Below are positions 1 through 7,407 of a stretch of 10,443 nt of DNA, piece after piece. The stretch lies in assembly GCA_902773305.1 (NCBI GenBank), contig CACYEB010000153.1, positions 1-10,443 of the forward strand. The letters run 5' to 3'. The stretch's first letter is position 1, and each line of letters begins with the position of its first letter. This stretch comes from an uncultured Bacteroidia bacterium (GTDB taxonomy: Bacteria > Bacteroidota > Bacteroidia > Bacteroidales > UBA932). Below the pieces are notes generated by a model. The model did not search any database. It was not told the DNA's origin and saw only the letters and a list, made by a program, of their open reading frames with translations. The translations under genes were made by a program, and so were the position numbers.

Positions 1-714
1 CACGATTTCATCGAGAAGGTCAAGCCAGAGCAGGTTTCATTCGACTTCTACCCTATAACCTTCAAGAACGGTGAATATAAAATCCACGATGAGTGGTGGT
101 TCAGTCTTGAGGCTATCCGCAGTGAGTCCCAGGCGGCGAAACTCCCCTTCTGGGCTTTTGCCCTGGCGACCGCACACAGCGATTATCCGGTGCCGACACT
201 TGCCGACCTGCGTCTGCAAATGTACACCAATCTGGCCTACGGTGCCCAGTGTCTCCAGTATTTCACTTACTGGCTGCCTACCGGCACCCAGTGGGATTTC
301 CACGAGGCACCAATAAGTGACGAAGGTCTCAAAACCGCAACCTACAATGTTGTCAAGGAGATGAACGAAGAGTTGCAGGCCCGTGCGGGTGTCTTCGTTG
401 GCTGCAACGTAAAATTGGTCCGCTTTGCAGAGACCGTTCCTTACGGCGGCACCAAACTCACCGATTATCCTTATCCTTTGTCATCTTTCAATGCCAACGG
501 ATGCCGTACGCTTGTATCGATGATAGAAAACGGTGACTACGAATATCTGATGCTGGTCAACTGCTCCAATACAAAGGGTTATGACTACCGCATCGGCTTC
601 GAGAAGAAAGTTCAGGTTGTGAACCGCGACGGCAGCATCACGCCATTGGATGGCAAGTCTGCCGAACTCTATCTTGAAGAGGGCGACTGCGCAATCTTCT
701 GCTGGAAAAAGTAA
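1..714 (+). CDS. Glycosidase-like TIM-barrel protein, C-terminal part (5' end outside window)
   Basis: The reading frame is open from the first base, so the start lies upstream; 237 residues are visible before the TAA stop. The fragment reads as the last strands of a (beta/alpha)8 barrel followed by a small beta-sandwich tail. The segment PFWAFALATAHSDYPVPT and the nearby LRLQMYTNLAYGAQCLQYF followed by TYWLP resemble the barrel end of Bacteroidota proteins annotated as beta-galactosidase-like or GH42-like hydrolases. In those, the pattern LAYGA..(L/I).YFTYW marks the final barrel strands. The tail from about visible residue 150 (SMIENGDYEYLMLVNCS) looks like the beta-domain that usually follows such barrels. 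Catalytic acids cannot be assigned because the N-terminal half is missing. Whether it is exported cannot be seen. It converges on the leftward operon and shares the hairpin at 723-774 with it. The exact GH family and substrate are unknown; the fold-level call is inferred from motif resemblance. Confidence 0.7.
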   Translation, partial: HDFIEKVKPEQVSFDFYPITFKNGEYKIHDEWWFSLEAIRSESQAAKLPFWAFALATAHSDYPVPTLADLRLQMYTNLAYGAQCLQYFTYWLPTGTQWDFHEAPISDEGLKTATYNVVKEMNEELQARAGVFVGCNVKLVRFAETVPYGGTKLTDYPYPLSSFNANGCRTLVSMIENGDYEYLMLVNCSNTKGYDYRIGFEKKVQVVNRDGSITPLDGKSAELYLEEGDCAIFCWKK

Positions 715-722
715 ACGGTACA

Positions 723-774
723 CAGCAAACAAAAACAGGAACACCCGTACGGATGTTCCTGTTTTTGTTTGCTG
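723..774. terminator. Bidirectional intrinsic terminator hairpin between convergent genes
   Basis: The arms 723-743 and 754-774 are perfect reverse complements over 21 bases, enclosing a 10-base loop (CCCGTACGGA) whose middle CCGTACGG is itself self-complementary. Each arm carries an A/T-rich block (CAAACAAAAACAGG on the left, CCTGTTTTTGTTTG on the right), so an RNA read from either strand has a GC-containing inner stem followed by a U-rich run. It starts 8 bases after the stop of the rightward glycosidase-like gene and 9 bases beyond the stop of the leftward GT2 gene, which is the expected position for a shared terminator. The structure is seen directly; termination activity is inferred. Confidence 0.9.
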
Positions 775-783
775 TTGCGGACC

Positions 784-1791
784 TTAGAACTTCAGACGGT
801 CGAAAGTGAGTCGGCCGAAGGAGCGCAGGTAACGGAATATGATGCTACCGTAGAAGAGACCCATATCATTACCGTCCTCGCTGAAAGACGATACCTCAAT
901 ATGATCTTTAAGTTTCCTGAAATCGCGTCTTGCCCTACGGACTGCCTTGAAATAACTCCAACGGCCTGAGAGAAGATATACTACCGAAGAGCAGAAATCC
1001 AAAACCCCTCTGGTACGCATGATATGGGAACGCTCGCTGACCGGCAGATTCTTCTGCAACATAAGAAGGCTGTTACGATAGTTAAGATACAGTTTACGGG
1101 GACTGGCATTATCCAGCGAGGCTCCGCCCAAGTGGTACACCACCGCCTGCGGCACCGCCCACACCTGATGCCCCGCCAACTTGGCCCTCCAGCAGAAATC
1201 CACTTCCTCCATATGGGCAAAAAACAATTCGTCCAGGCCTCCAAGGTAGTGGTACAAATCACTGCGCACCATCATACACGCCCCGCTGGCCCAGAAACAC
1301 TGCTGCTCTTCGTCATACTGTCCCTCGTCCTTCTCGATGTTGGAGAGGATGCGCCCGCGGCAGAAAGGATAGCCGAAACGGTCGATATAACCGCCGGCAG
1401 CGCCTGCATATTCAAAGAAGTCGCGGTTTGAGAGCGAACGTATCTTCGGCTGGCAGACACCAGCATCGGGATTGTCTTCCATAAACGCGATGAGCGTATC
1501 CAACCAGCCTGGCGAAACCTCTACATCGCTGTTCAGGAGTACATAATAATCAGCCTCTATCAGCCGCAAGGCACGGTTGTAGCCACCGGCAAAACCAAAG
1601 TTCTCCTCGAGTGCGATCACCTCTATATCAGGGTGATTGGCCTGAAGCCACGGCAGGGAATCGTCTGTGGAGGCATTGTCGGCCACCACTATGAAACAAT
1701 TGTCCCTGGGGATATTTTTTTTCAAAACCGGGACGAACCGCTCCATAAGGGAGCGGCCGTTCCAGTTGAGTATCACTATCGCAACATCCAT
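784..1791 (-). CDS. Family 2 glycosyltransferase (rhamnosyltransferase-like, WbbL type)
   Basis: This 335-residue GT-A fold enzyme is predicted to move a sugar from a nucleotide donor onto a glycan or lipid acceptor at the cytoplasmic face of the inner membrane. The N-terminus VAIVILNWNG (3-12) and the VVADNAST segment (35-42) form the nucleotide-binding part of GT2 enzymes. LLNSDVEV (85-92) holds the DxD-equivalent metal site (D89). FWASGACMMVRSD (166-178) and HMEEVDFCWRAKLAG (193-207) are the acceptor side and ED-type catalytic loop of the WbbL/rhamnosyltransferase subgroup. The C-terminal 100 residues are basic and hydrophobic in patches, suitable for membrane association, with no clear transmembrane helix. 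It is the last gene of the leftward operon, 6 bases after the peptide transporter stop. RmlC at the head of the same operon makes a dTDP-L-rhamnose donor plausible, but that is inference. The family call is firm; donor and acceptor are unknown. Confidence 0.92.
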   Translation of the reverse strand: MDVAIVILNWNGRSLMERFVPVLKKNIPRDNCFIVVADNASTDDSLPWLQANHPDIEVIALEENFGFAGGYNRALRLIEADYYVLLNSDVEVSPGWLDTLIAFMEDNPDAGVCQPKIRSLSNRDFFEYAGAAGGYIDRFGYPFCRGRILSNIEKDEGQYDEEQQCFWASGACMMVRSDLYHYLGGLDELFFAHMEEVDFCWRAKLAGHQVWAVPQAVVYHLGGASLDNASPRKLYLNYRNSLLMLQKNLPVSERSHIMRTRGVLDFCSSVVYLLSGRWSYFKAVRRARRDFRKLKDHIEVSSFSEDGNDMGLFYGSIIFRYLRSFGRLTFDRLKF

Positions 1792-1797
1792 CGTGCC

Positions 1798-3384
1798 CTA
1801 AGCGTCGGCAGTTGCAGCCTCGAGCTTCTTGCGCAGGATGAACATTATTAGACCTGCCACGACGCAGAGGGAGATAAGGATTGCCCAGTTGGCCATCAGC
1901 GGTATCTTCTTCCAGAGAGCGGAAGGAATCCTGCTCAGGTAGTTACCGATTGCCGTTGCGGCAAACCAGCCACCCATCATAAGGCCCTTGTATTTGGGAG
2001 GAGCCACCTTGCTCACAAAGCTTATGCCCATAGGACTCAGAAGCAACTCGGCCACGGTGAGGGTGAAGTACGTGCCGATAAGCCAGTGCGGGTCAAGGAT
2101 ACTCTGGGATTTGTCACCCAAATCCATCGGTGATATCAGATTGGTGGAAGCAGCAGTTATTACCCCGAACCCTACGGCGGCCAGCAACATACCAAGGCCG
2201 ATCTTGACCGGAGCAGAGGGCTCCTTCCCTTTCTTGGCGAGTGCACCGAAAGCCGCTACCGACAGGGGGGTGAGCGCTACCACAAAGAACGGATTGAACT
2301 GCTGGAAGTCGGAAGTGACCGCATTGTAGGGATCCGGCATACGTAAATAGAGCAGTATCGCTCCGATCCACAGGGCAATCGTAGCAACCGCCGAGATGAT
2401 ACGGGCCCTTTTGGTTTCGCTCTGGAAAATGGAAAACAGTGTGTAAACAGAAACGGCAATGAGAGCCAGCGCCCAGATGTTGAACCAGATGCGCGTTGAA
2501 CCGGTGATGCCGTTAAGCTTGGTATATTTGTCTGCAAAGAAAGTGAGCGCCGAGCCGTTCTGGTGGAAGGCCATCCAGAAGAATATGACCACTGCAAAAA
2601 CAAGTAGCAGGGCCACGATGCGGTCTCTGGTCTGCTTGGGTGTCAGTTCCAGGACTTTAATATCCTGAGCCTTGGCCTGCTTGGTATTGACATCGGCGTG
2701 CTTGAACCACGGACGGCAGAAGAAATAGATAAGCAGAGACAACACCAGCGACGCGCAGGCTACATAAAAGCAAAGGCGGTAGCCGCTGCCCAATGTCTGA
2801 AGATAGTCTCCTGCCCCGGTACCAAATGTTTCGGTAGCACTGTCGATAGGGACAAACTCGGCATAGCCGGCCCTGTTCAGGAAAGGCATATAGAGCGCCT
2901 TGGCCATAGCGGGGGCGAACATGGCACCGATATTTATTGCCATATAGAACAGGCTGAATGCGCTGTCGCGCTTGGCCGCATATTTCGGGTCATCGTACAG
3001 ATTGCCCACCAGCACCTGCAGGTTCCCCTTGAATAATCCAGTCCCTATTGCAATGAATGCCAGGCCAGCGAACAGAGTCCATTTGTCAATCTGCTGCGTA
3101 GCCATCGGGACAGCCAGCGCAAGATAACCGGCAATCATTACGAAAGCACCTGTGGTGACGCATTTGCCATATCCTATCTTGTCGGCTATTATACCGCCCA
3201 ACAGCGGCATGAAGTACACGCCTGCCAGAAAAATTGCATACACCTGCCCTGCCGTATTCTCATCCCAGCCAAATTTGGAGCGCATATAGAGCGTAAAGAT
3301 GGCGAGCATCGTGTAGTAGCCGAAACGCTCACCTGTATTGGCAAGCGCAAGGGCGAACAGACCTTTGGGTTGTCCTTTGAACAT
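1798..3384 (-). CDS. POT/PTR2-family proton-dependent di/tripeptide transporter (MFS)
   Basis: This 528-residue inner-membrane protein of the proton-coupled oligopeptide transporter family imports di- and tripeptides. Family hallmarks occur in order: NTGERFGYYTM (16-26, first helix), GGIIADKIGYGK (63-74, MFS loop), GTGLFKGNLQVLVGNLYDD (114-132, with K119), the PTR2 signature FYMAINIG (146-153), FWMAFHQNGSAL (269-280), and TVAELLLSPMGISF (443-456) carrying the conserved helix-10 glutamate E446. Hydrophobic segments are consistent with 12 or more membrane helices, and the length is normal for Bacteroidota members. One oddity is that the usual ExxER motif of helix 1 lacks its first glutamate (N16 instead), while E19 and R20 are kept. 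It lies 21 bases downstream of pepD and 6 bases upstream of the GT2 gene. Pairing with a cytoplasmic dipeptidase supports a peptide substrate over nitrate or another POT substrate. Confidence 0.95.
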   Translation of the reverse strand: MFKGQPKGLFALALANTGERFGYYTMLAIFTLYMRSKFGWDENTAGQVYAIFLAGVYFMPLLGGIIADKIGYGKCVTTGAFVMIAGYLALAVPMATQQIDKWTLFAGLAFIAIGTGLFKGNLQVLVGNLYDDPKYAAKRDSAFSLFYMAINIGAMFAPAMAKALYMPFLNRAGYAEFVPIDSATETFGTGAGDYLQTLGSGYRLCFYVACASLVLSLLIYFFCRPWFKHADVNTKQAKAQDIKVLELTPKQTRDRIVALLLVFAVVIFFWMAFHQNGSALTFFADKYTKLNGITGSTRIWFNIWALALIAVSVYTLFSIFQSETKRARIISAVATIALWIGAILLYLRMPDPYNAVTSDFQQFNPFFVVALTPLSVAAFGALAKKGKEPSAPVKIGLGMLLAAVGFGVITAASTNLISPMDLGDKSQSILDPHWLIGTYFTLTVAELLLSPMGISFVSKVAPPKYKGLMMGGWFAATAIGNYLSRIPSALWKKIPLMANWAILISLCVVAGLIMFILRKKLEAATADA

Positions 3385-3405
3385 ATCTTTATCTATGATT
3401 GGTTA

Positions 3406-4872
3406 TTAATTCTTGGGAACATTTTCCAGGACCTTGACAACAAAGTCCCAGAACTTGCCGACAGAGGCTACATTCACCCTCTCGTCCGGTGAGTGGGGCG
3501 AACAAAGGGTCGGGCCGATGGAGACCATATCAAGTCCCTTGTATGTGGCGCCGATGATGCCGCACTCCAGACCAGCGTGGATAGCCATAACCTTGGGTTC
3601 CTTGCCGTACATATCCTTGTAGACTTTTTTCATAGTGGCCAGGATGGGCGATTTCATGTCGGGCTGCCAGCCGCTGTAGCCACCCTTGAACTCAACTTCT
3701 GCTCCGGCAAGTTCCATCACACTGCGCATACTCTCTGCCAGATAATTCTTTGCACTGTCCACAGAACTGCGCAGAAGGCAGTCTATCTCTATCGTACGGC
3801 CGTTCGAACGGACCATCGCCAAATTGTTGGATGTCTCTACCAGGCCCGGAACGTCAGCACTCATACGGGCCACACCGTTGGGGCAGCCGAGCACCGCCTT
3901 TGCCATCCTGAGAGCGACGCCGCCCCGCATTACGCGCGCTGCGGCGTGGGGTTCCAGGAACATATCGAAATCGGAGTCCACGCTGCCTATTTCTTTTTTT
4001 ATGGCATCGCAGGTATAGCTTACTATCTCTTTAAGGTCATCGACCCTGGCCGCCGGAACTCCGACCACCGCAACACATTCACGCGGGATGGCATTACGCA
4101 AATTGCCGCCTGAGACAGAAGCCAGACGGCCGTCTATATCGCGCAGTATCGGCACCAGGGCACGGGCCATAGCCTTGTTGGCATTTCCGCGGCCCTCGTT
4201 GATTTCCATACCGGAGTGGCCGCCGCGAAGCCCCTTGACGGTTACCTTGAAGAATTTAAAGTCTTTGGGGGCCTTCTCTACCCGGTAGGGAAAACTGAAG
4301 TGTGCATCCAGACCACCGGCACAGCCGACATAAATCTCCCCTTCAGTCTCAGAGTCCAGATTGAGCAATATACCACCCTTGAGTTTGCCCTTCTCCAAGC
4401 CGAATGCACCGGTCATTCCGGTCTCTTCGTCTATGGTGAAAAGCGCTTCGATGGGGCCGTGCTTCAAATCCTTTGCCTCCAGGACGGCCATCGCCGTAGC
4501 TACGCCCATACCATCGTCGGCGCCCAGGGTGGTGCCGCGGGCCTTGACCCACTTTTCGCCGTCTATCTCATATTCGTATGCCTCCACGGGGTCCTTTTCC
4601 CAGTCGTGAGGGGTGTCGGCGTTATTCTGGGGCACCATATCAAGGTGGCTCTGAAGGATTATCCCCTTACGGTTCTCCATTCCCGGAGTTGCCGGTTTCT
4701 TGATGATTACGTTGCCCAGTGGATCCCGGTAGGTCTCCAGTTTGTTGTCACGGCCGAATTTCTCGATGAATTCCACCGCCTTGATTTCTTTCTTGCTGGG
4801 GCGGGGCACTTGTGTGAGAGAATAGAAATGCTTCCAGACTCTCTCAGGTTTAAGATTGGCTATACTGCTCAT
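3406..4872 (-). CDS. pepD: Cytosolic beta-Ala-His / Xaa-His dipeptidase, M20C family (PepD)
   Basis: This 488-residue di-zinc aminopeptidase hydrolyses dipeptides such as Xaa-His in the cytoplasm. The M20 metal and catalytic sites are all visible: ILQSHLDMVPQ gives H76 and D78, GTTLGADDGMG gives the bridging aspartate D119, FTIDEETG gives the general base E149 and ligand E150, NLDSETEG gives D173, and GPTLCSPHSPDERV gives H460. The central segment with RGGHSGMEINEGRGNANK is the lid/dimerisation domain typical of M20C. Length and motif spacing match PepD from other bacteria. No signal peptide is present (MSSIANLKPERVW), in keeping with a cytoplasmic enzyme. The start is 22 bases after the DUF4831 stop, and the gene is followed after 21 bases by the POT transporter. 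Together they make an uptake-and-hydrolysis pair for small peptides. No residue is missing and the gene appears intact. Confidence 0.96.
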   Translation of the reverse strand: MSSIANLKPERVWKHFYSLTQVPRPSKKEIKAVEFIEKFGRDNKLETYRDPLGNVIIKKPATPGMENRKGIILQSHLDMVPQNNADTPHDWEKDPVEAYEYEIDGEKWVKARGTTLGADDGMGVATAMAVLEAKDLKHGPIEALFTIDEETGMTGAFGLEKGKLKGGILLNLDSETEGEIYVGCAGGLDAHFSFPYRVEKAPKDFKFFKVTVKGLRGGHSGMEINEGRGNANKAMARALVPILRDIDGRLASVSGGNLRNAIPRECVAVVGVPAARVDDLKEIVSYTCDAIKKEIGSVDSDFDMFLEPHAAARVMRGGVALRMAKAVLGCPNGVARMSADVPGLVETSNNLAMVRSNGRTIEIDCLLRSSVDSAKNYLAESMRSVMELAGAEVEFKGGYSGWQPDMKSPILATMKKVYKDMYGKEPKVMAIHAGLECGIIGATYKGLDMVSIGPTLCSPHSPDERVNVASVGKFWDFVVKVLENVPKN

Positions 4873-4894
4873 ATTGGTTTCGATAATGATTGTT

Positions 4895-5932
4895 CTATTT
4901 TAGCGGAAACGACAGGGTCTCACCGAACTGATAAATGGGTATGCGGGTCTGAAGCAGCATATTGCCACCGTCAACCACGCGTGCCGTAGCTGTTCGGGGA
5001 ATTCGGTAGTAAATACCGTCGCCGCGGCTGCCATCCCTGGTTGCAATCAAGTCGTCAAGCTCCAGATCCAGCACTATCGGACGGCCGGACAGATTGCTGG
5101 ACGGCAGCAGGCCCTCTGTGTCGGACAGGCGGAATGCCACATACTTCTGCTCGCGGCGGTCGGCCTGCGGAACTACATCAAAATTCATCGTCTGCACAGA
5201 CTCTACGGTGGTTCCGTAAAAGAGGCTCATATATTCCTCTTCCATCCTCAGCAGCTCCCGGATGGCAGCCGCCATCGCCTCGCCGCTGTAGGTGGCGTCA
5301 GTATCGCCGGTCACTATCGCCATCCGCATACTGCGCAGTTTGAAAATGGTTGCAGCTGTCTCGGCGGCCTTTTTTTCTGCCGACTTCTCTACGACCTGGC
5401 TTTGGGAAACCGCCACGCGCTCGTAGCCGTTTGCAGACTTGACCGTCTTGTAGAGGGTCGTGGTGGCAGTGGAAAGGTTGTTCCCCACATCCTTGCCGGC
5501 AAACTGGTCGTTACCCGCAAGAGATGGGAAACGCCAGAGTTCTTCCTTGCCGGTATAGCTGTCGGAGGCCACCACCAGTCCCTGCGAACAGAGGGTCATG
5601 AAATCGGCGCTCCTCCCCCTGAGATTCACCGCATAACGCACCGTGGGATCGGCCTCGAGATAAGGCACCAGCTGTATAGATTTGAGGTAATATGTCACCT
5701 CGTTCGAGGTGCGGGCTTCACTGCCCATATATTTCTTTGCGTAAGCCGCATAGGGACCTGCTATGAAATCCTCCCTGACAGCATCCACCTTGAATGTGAT
5801 CGAAGTCACGGGAAGGGAATAAACCACAGAGCCGGCAGGTGCGCTGCCGCCCTGCTTCAGCATTTGCGCCGGAGCGCTCTGCGCGGCCAGAATCAGTGCG
5901 GCCGCAAGCATAAGTTTGAGTGTTGTCTTCAT
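4895..5932 (-). CDS. DUF4831 family protein, predicted secreted
   Basis: This 345-residue protein belongs to DUF4831, a Bacteroidota family with no established function. I place the start at 5932 rather than at the in-frame upstream ATG at 6052. MKTTLKLMLAAALILAAQSA is a clean Sec signal peptide with a likely cut near APA-Q (21-23), whereas the longer form would overlap the upstream gene by about 120 bases and bury the signal. Family-like features are YSLPVTSITFKVDAV (38-52), GPYAAYAKKYMG (59-70), the central block EKSAEKKAAETAATIFKLR (182-200), and EEEYMSLFYGTT (231-242) followed by beta-rich C-terminal sequence (FRLSDTEGLLP). There is no lipobox cysteine, so it is probably periplasmic. Its ATG follows the TAA of the acyltransferase by one base, which suggests translational coupling. 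Its place between a lipid A-type acyltransferase and PepD gives no firm functional clue. Confidence 0.88.
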   Translation of the reverse strand: MKTTLKLMLAAALILAAQSAPAQMLKQGGSAPAGSVVYSLPVTSITFKVDAVREDFIAGPYAAYAKKYMGSEARTSNEVTYYLKSIQLVPYLEADPTVRYAVNLRGRSADFMTLCSQGLVVASDSYTGKEELWRFPSLAGNDQFAGKDVGNNLSTATTTLYKTVKSANGYERVAVSQSQVVEKSAEKKAAETAATIFKLRSMRMAIVTGDTDATYSGEAMAAAIRELLRMEEEYMSLFYGTTVESVQTMNFDVVPQADRREQKYVAFRLSDTEGLLPSSNLSGRPIVLDLELDDLIATRDGSRGDGIYYRIPRTATARVVDGGNMLLQTRIPIYQFGETLSFPLK

Positions 5933-5933
5933 A

Positions 5934-6869
5934 TTATGAATTAATTTCTTTTTCCTCCCTACAATTGTAAGGCCACAGGTTTTTCCAGCGGCGGTGGCTC
6001 CAAAGCCAATTATCCCTTTCGAAAAGTATGTCCCGCTCCAGCATTCCGGCATAGGCGTCCGTCACCTCGCCCGGCACGGTTTGAGAAGCATCGGAACAAA
6101 TTTGAGAAATTTTAATGACATATCGGCCTCTTTGCTCCCGGTTGAGATAAATGTAAAATACCGGAAGATGAAGTTTGCGGGCGACCGCCTCTGCGCCCGT
6201 AAACCATTCCGTCTCCAGGCCCAAAAATGTATTTGTCTGATATACACCACCGTATGGATACTGATCGGCAATAAAGAAATAGACCCGCGGCTCTCTGTCC
6301 CTCTCCAACATCATCCTGAGGATCTTGTGCGAAGGGACCAGGCTGTCCTTGGATTTGAGGCGATGGCGGCGGAGCACAAGGAAAAGTTGCTCCGACAGCC
6401 GGCTGTGAAGGGTCTGATATGCCACTGTCATATCCTGCGGCCGAAATGCAGGATTCTTCATATATGCGGTTAAATCACTGGCGATCTCCCAGTTGCCGGT
6501 GTGCGAGAGCAGCACCACAAGCGGCGCGCTGCCGACGTAGGCCTCGTTCAGGATTCGCTCTCCCTCGGGATCGACGCTATAGAATCCCTTGCTGCGGATA
6601 TGGTGCCCGCTACGCGTCATAGACCATACGATTTCTACTATGACCTCACCCAGATGCCTGTAATAGTCGCTGGCTATTTTGCGGCGGACGACATCATCCA
6701 AGCCGGGAAATGCACCCTTCAGGTTGGTATCTATCACCTGACGGCGATACTTGAAAACGTCGCGCAGCAGCCAGGTCAGCAGATGCCCGAATAGATAGTG
6801 CACTCTCAGCGGAAGCAGCGAGAACACATACAACGGAGCGACAATCAGCCACGCGAGCGCCCTGTACAT
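5934..6869 (-). CDS. LpxL/HtrB-family lysophospholipid/lipid A acyltransferase
   Basis: This 311-residue inner-membrane acyltransferase of the lipid A late-acyltransferase family is expected to add a secondary acyl chain to a lipid A precursor. I chose the ATG at 6869 because it gives the usual N-terminus with a hydrophobic anchor (MYRALAWLIVAPLYVFSLLP). It also lies one base after the rmlC stop, while the alternative ATG at 6899 would overlap rmlC by 29 bases. The HX4(D/E) catalytic motif is HTGNWE with H123 and E128. Other family marks are NLKGAFP (49-55), FFIADQYP (198-205), FLGLETEWFTGAEAVARKL (215-233) and the C-terminal LWSHRRWK (289-296). Bacteroidota usually have one such enzyme that makes penta-acylated lipid A; whether this is that copy or an extra one cannot be seen here. 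The stop is one base from the DUF4831 start. Confidence 0.92.
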   Translation of the reverse strand: MYRALAWLIVAPLYVFSLLPLRVHYLFGHLLTWLLRDVFKYRRQVIDTNLKGAFPGLDDVVRRKIASDYYRHLGEVIVEIVWSMTRSGHHIRSKGFYSVDPEGERILNEAYVGSAPLVVLLSHTGNWEIASDLTAYMKNPAFRPQDMTVAYQTLHSRLSEQLFLVLRRHRLKSKDSLVPSHKILRMMLERDREPRVYFFIADQYPYGGVYQTNTFLGLETEWFTGAEAVARKLHLPVFYIYLNREQRGRYVIKISQICSDASQTVPGEVTDAYAGMLERDILFERDNWLWSHRRWKNLWPYNCREEKEINS

Positions 6870-6870
6870 A

Positions 6871-7407
6871 TCAGTCGGATAAAAACGGTGCGGCGGCATC
6901 CTTGTCCGAGAGGATTATCTCACCGGGCTCAAGCAGCCACCCGATGCCGAAAGCGGGATCGTTCCAACGATAAGAACCCTCTGCACCCGGGGCATAGTAA
7001 TTGTCACACTTGTATTGGAAGAGCGTGTCGTCTTCGAGCACGGCAAAGCCGTGGGCAAACCCGCGGGGGATGTAGAACATTCGGTGGTTTTCGGCTGACA
7101 GAATAACCGAAATATATTTCCCGAAGGTGGCGGAACCCTCCCGCATGTCTACTGCAACATCCTGCACGGCACCGCGCGCCACCCGCACCAGCTTGGCCTG
7201 AGCATGTTCGCCCTTCTGGAAATGCAATCCGCGAAGCACGCCGCGCCGCTGCGACCAAGATTCGTTGTCCTGTACAAAATCGATATCGGCCACATTTGCC
7301 TTGAAATCGTCTGCACGGAAACTCTCAAAGAAATAACCTCTGCCGTCGCCAAAGACTCTGGGCTCGATAATAACCGGTCCCTCTATATCCGTCTTGATGT
7401 AGTTCAT
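6871..7407 (-). CDS. rfbC: dTDP-4-dehydrorhamnose 3,5-epimerase
   Basis: RmlC/RfbC converts dTDP-4-keto-6-deoxy-D-glucose to dTDP-4-keto-L-rhamnose, the third step of dTDP-L-rhamnose synthesis, in the cytoplasm. The 178-residue length is typical for this cupin enzyme. Motifs are IEPRVFGDGRGYFFESF (14-30), VLRGLHFQ (57-64) with catalytic H62, KLVRVARGAVQDVAVDMR (72-89), FYIPRGFAHGFAVLED (111-126) with H119, the likely catalytic acid Y132 in FQYKCDNYYAP, and the C-terminal LSDKD (166-170). The other dTDP-rhamnose genes (rmlA, rmlB, rmlD) are not in the window, and nothing upstream on this strand belongs to them, so this copy is separated from its pathway partners. It is the first gene of the leftward operon. 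A Bacteroidetes-type promoter lies directly before the start, and the acyltransferase ATG follows its TGA by one base. Confidence 0.96.
   Translation of the reverse strand: MNYIKTDIEGPVIIEPRVFGDGRGYFFESFRADDFKANVADIDFVQDNESWSQRRGVLRGLHFQKGEHAQAKLVRVARGAVQDVAVDMREGSATFGKYISVILSAENHRMFYIPRGFAHGFAVLEDDTLFQYKCDNYYAPGAEGSYRWNDPAFGIGWLLEPGEIILSDKDAAAPFLSD

Noticed and set aside
3493..4989. Long open frames on the plus strand opposite pepD (206 and 257 codons), nearly continuous over 1.5 kb
   Set aside because: They lie wholly antisense to a gene with every M20C catalytic motif intact, encode low-complexity, His- and Cys-scattered sequence with no recognisable domain, and follow from codon bias on the other strand.
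5402..5944. 180-codon plus-strand open frame opposite the DUF4831 gene
   Set aside because: It is antisense to a well-supported gene with a signal peptide, shows no family resemblance, and has a composition typical of a shadow frame.
5933..6052. Upstream ATG extension of the DUF4831 gene by 40 codons
   Set aside because: It would overlap the acyltransferase coding sequence and place the signal peptide internally; MKTTLKLML at 5932 is the natural start.
6870..6899. Ten-codon N-terminal extension of the acyltransferase
   Set aside because: It overlaps the rmlC end, adds a proline- and histidine-rich stretch not expected in the family, and the ATG at 6869 directly precedes the hydrophobic anchor.
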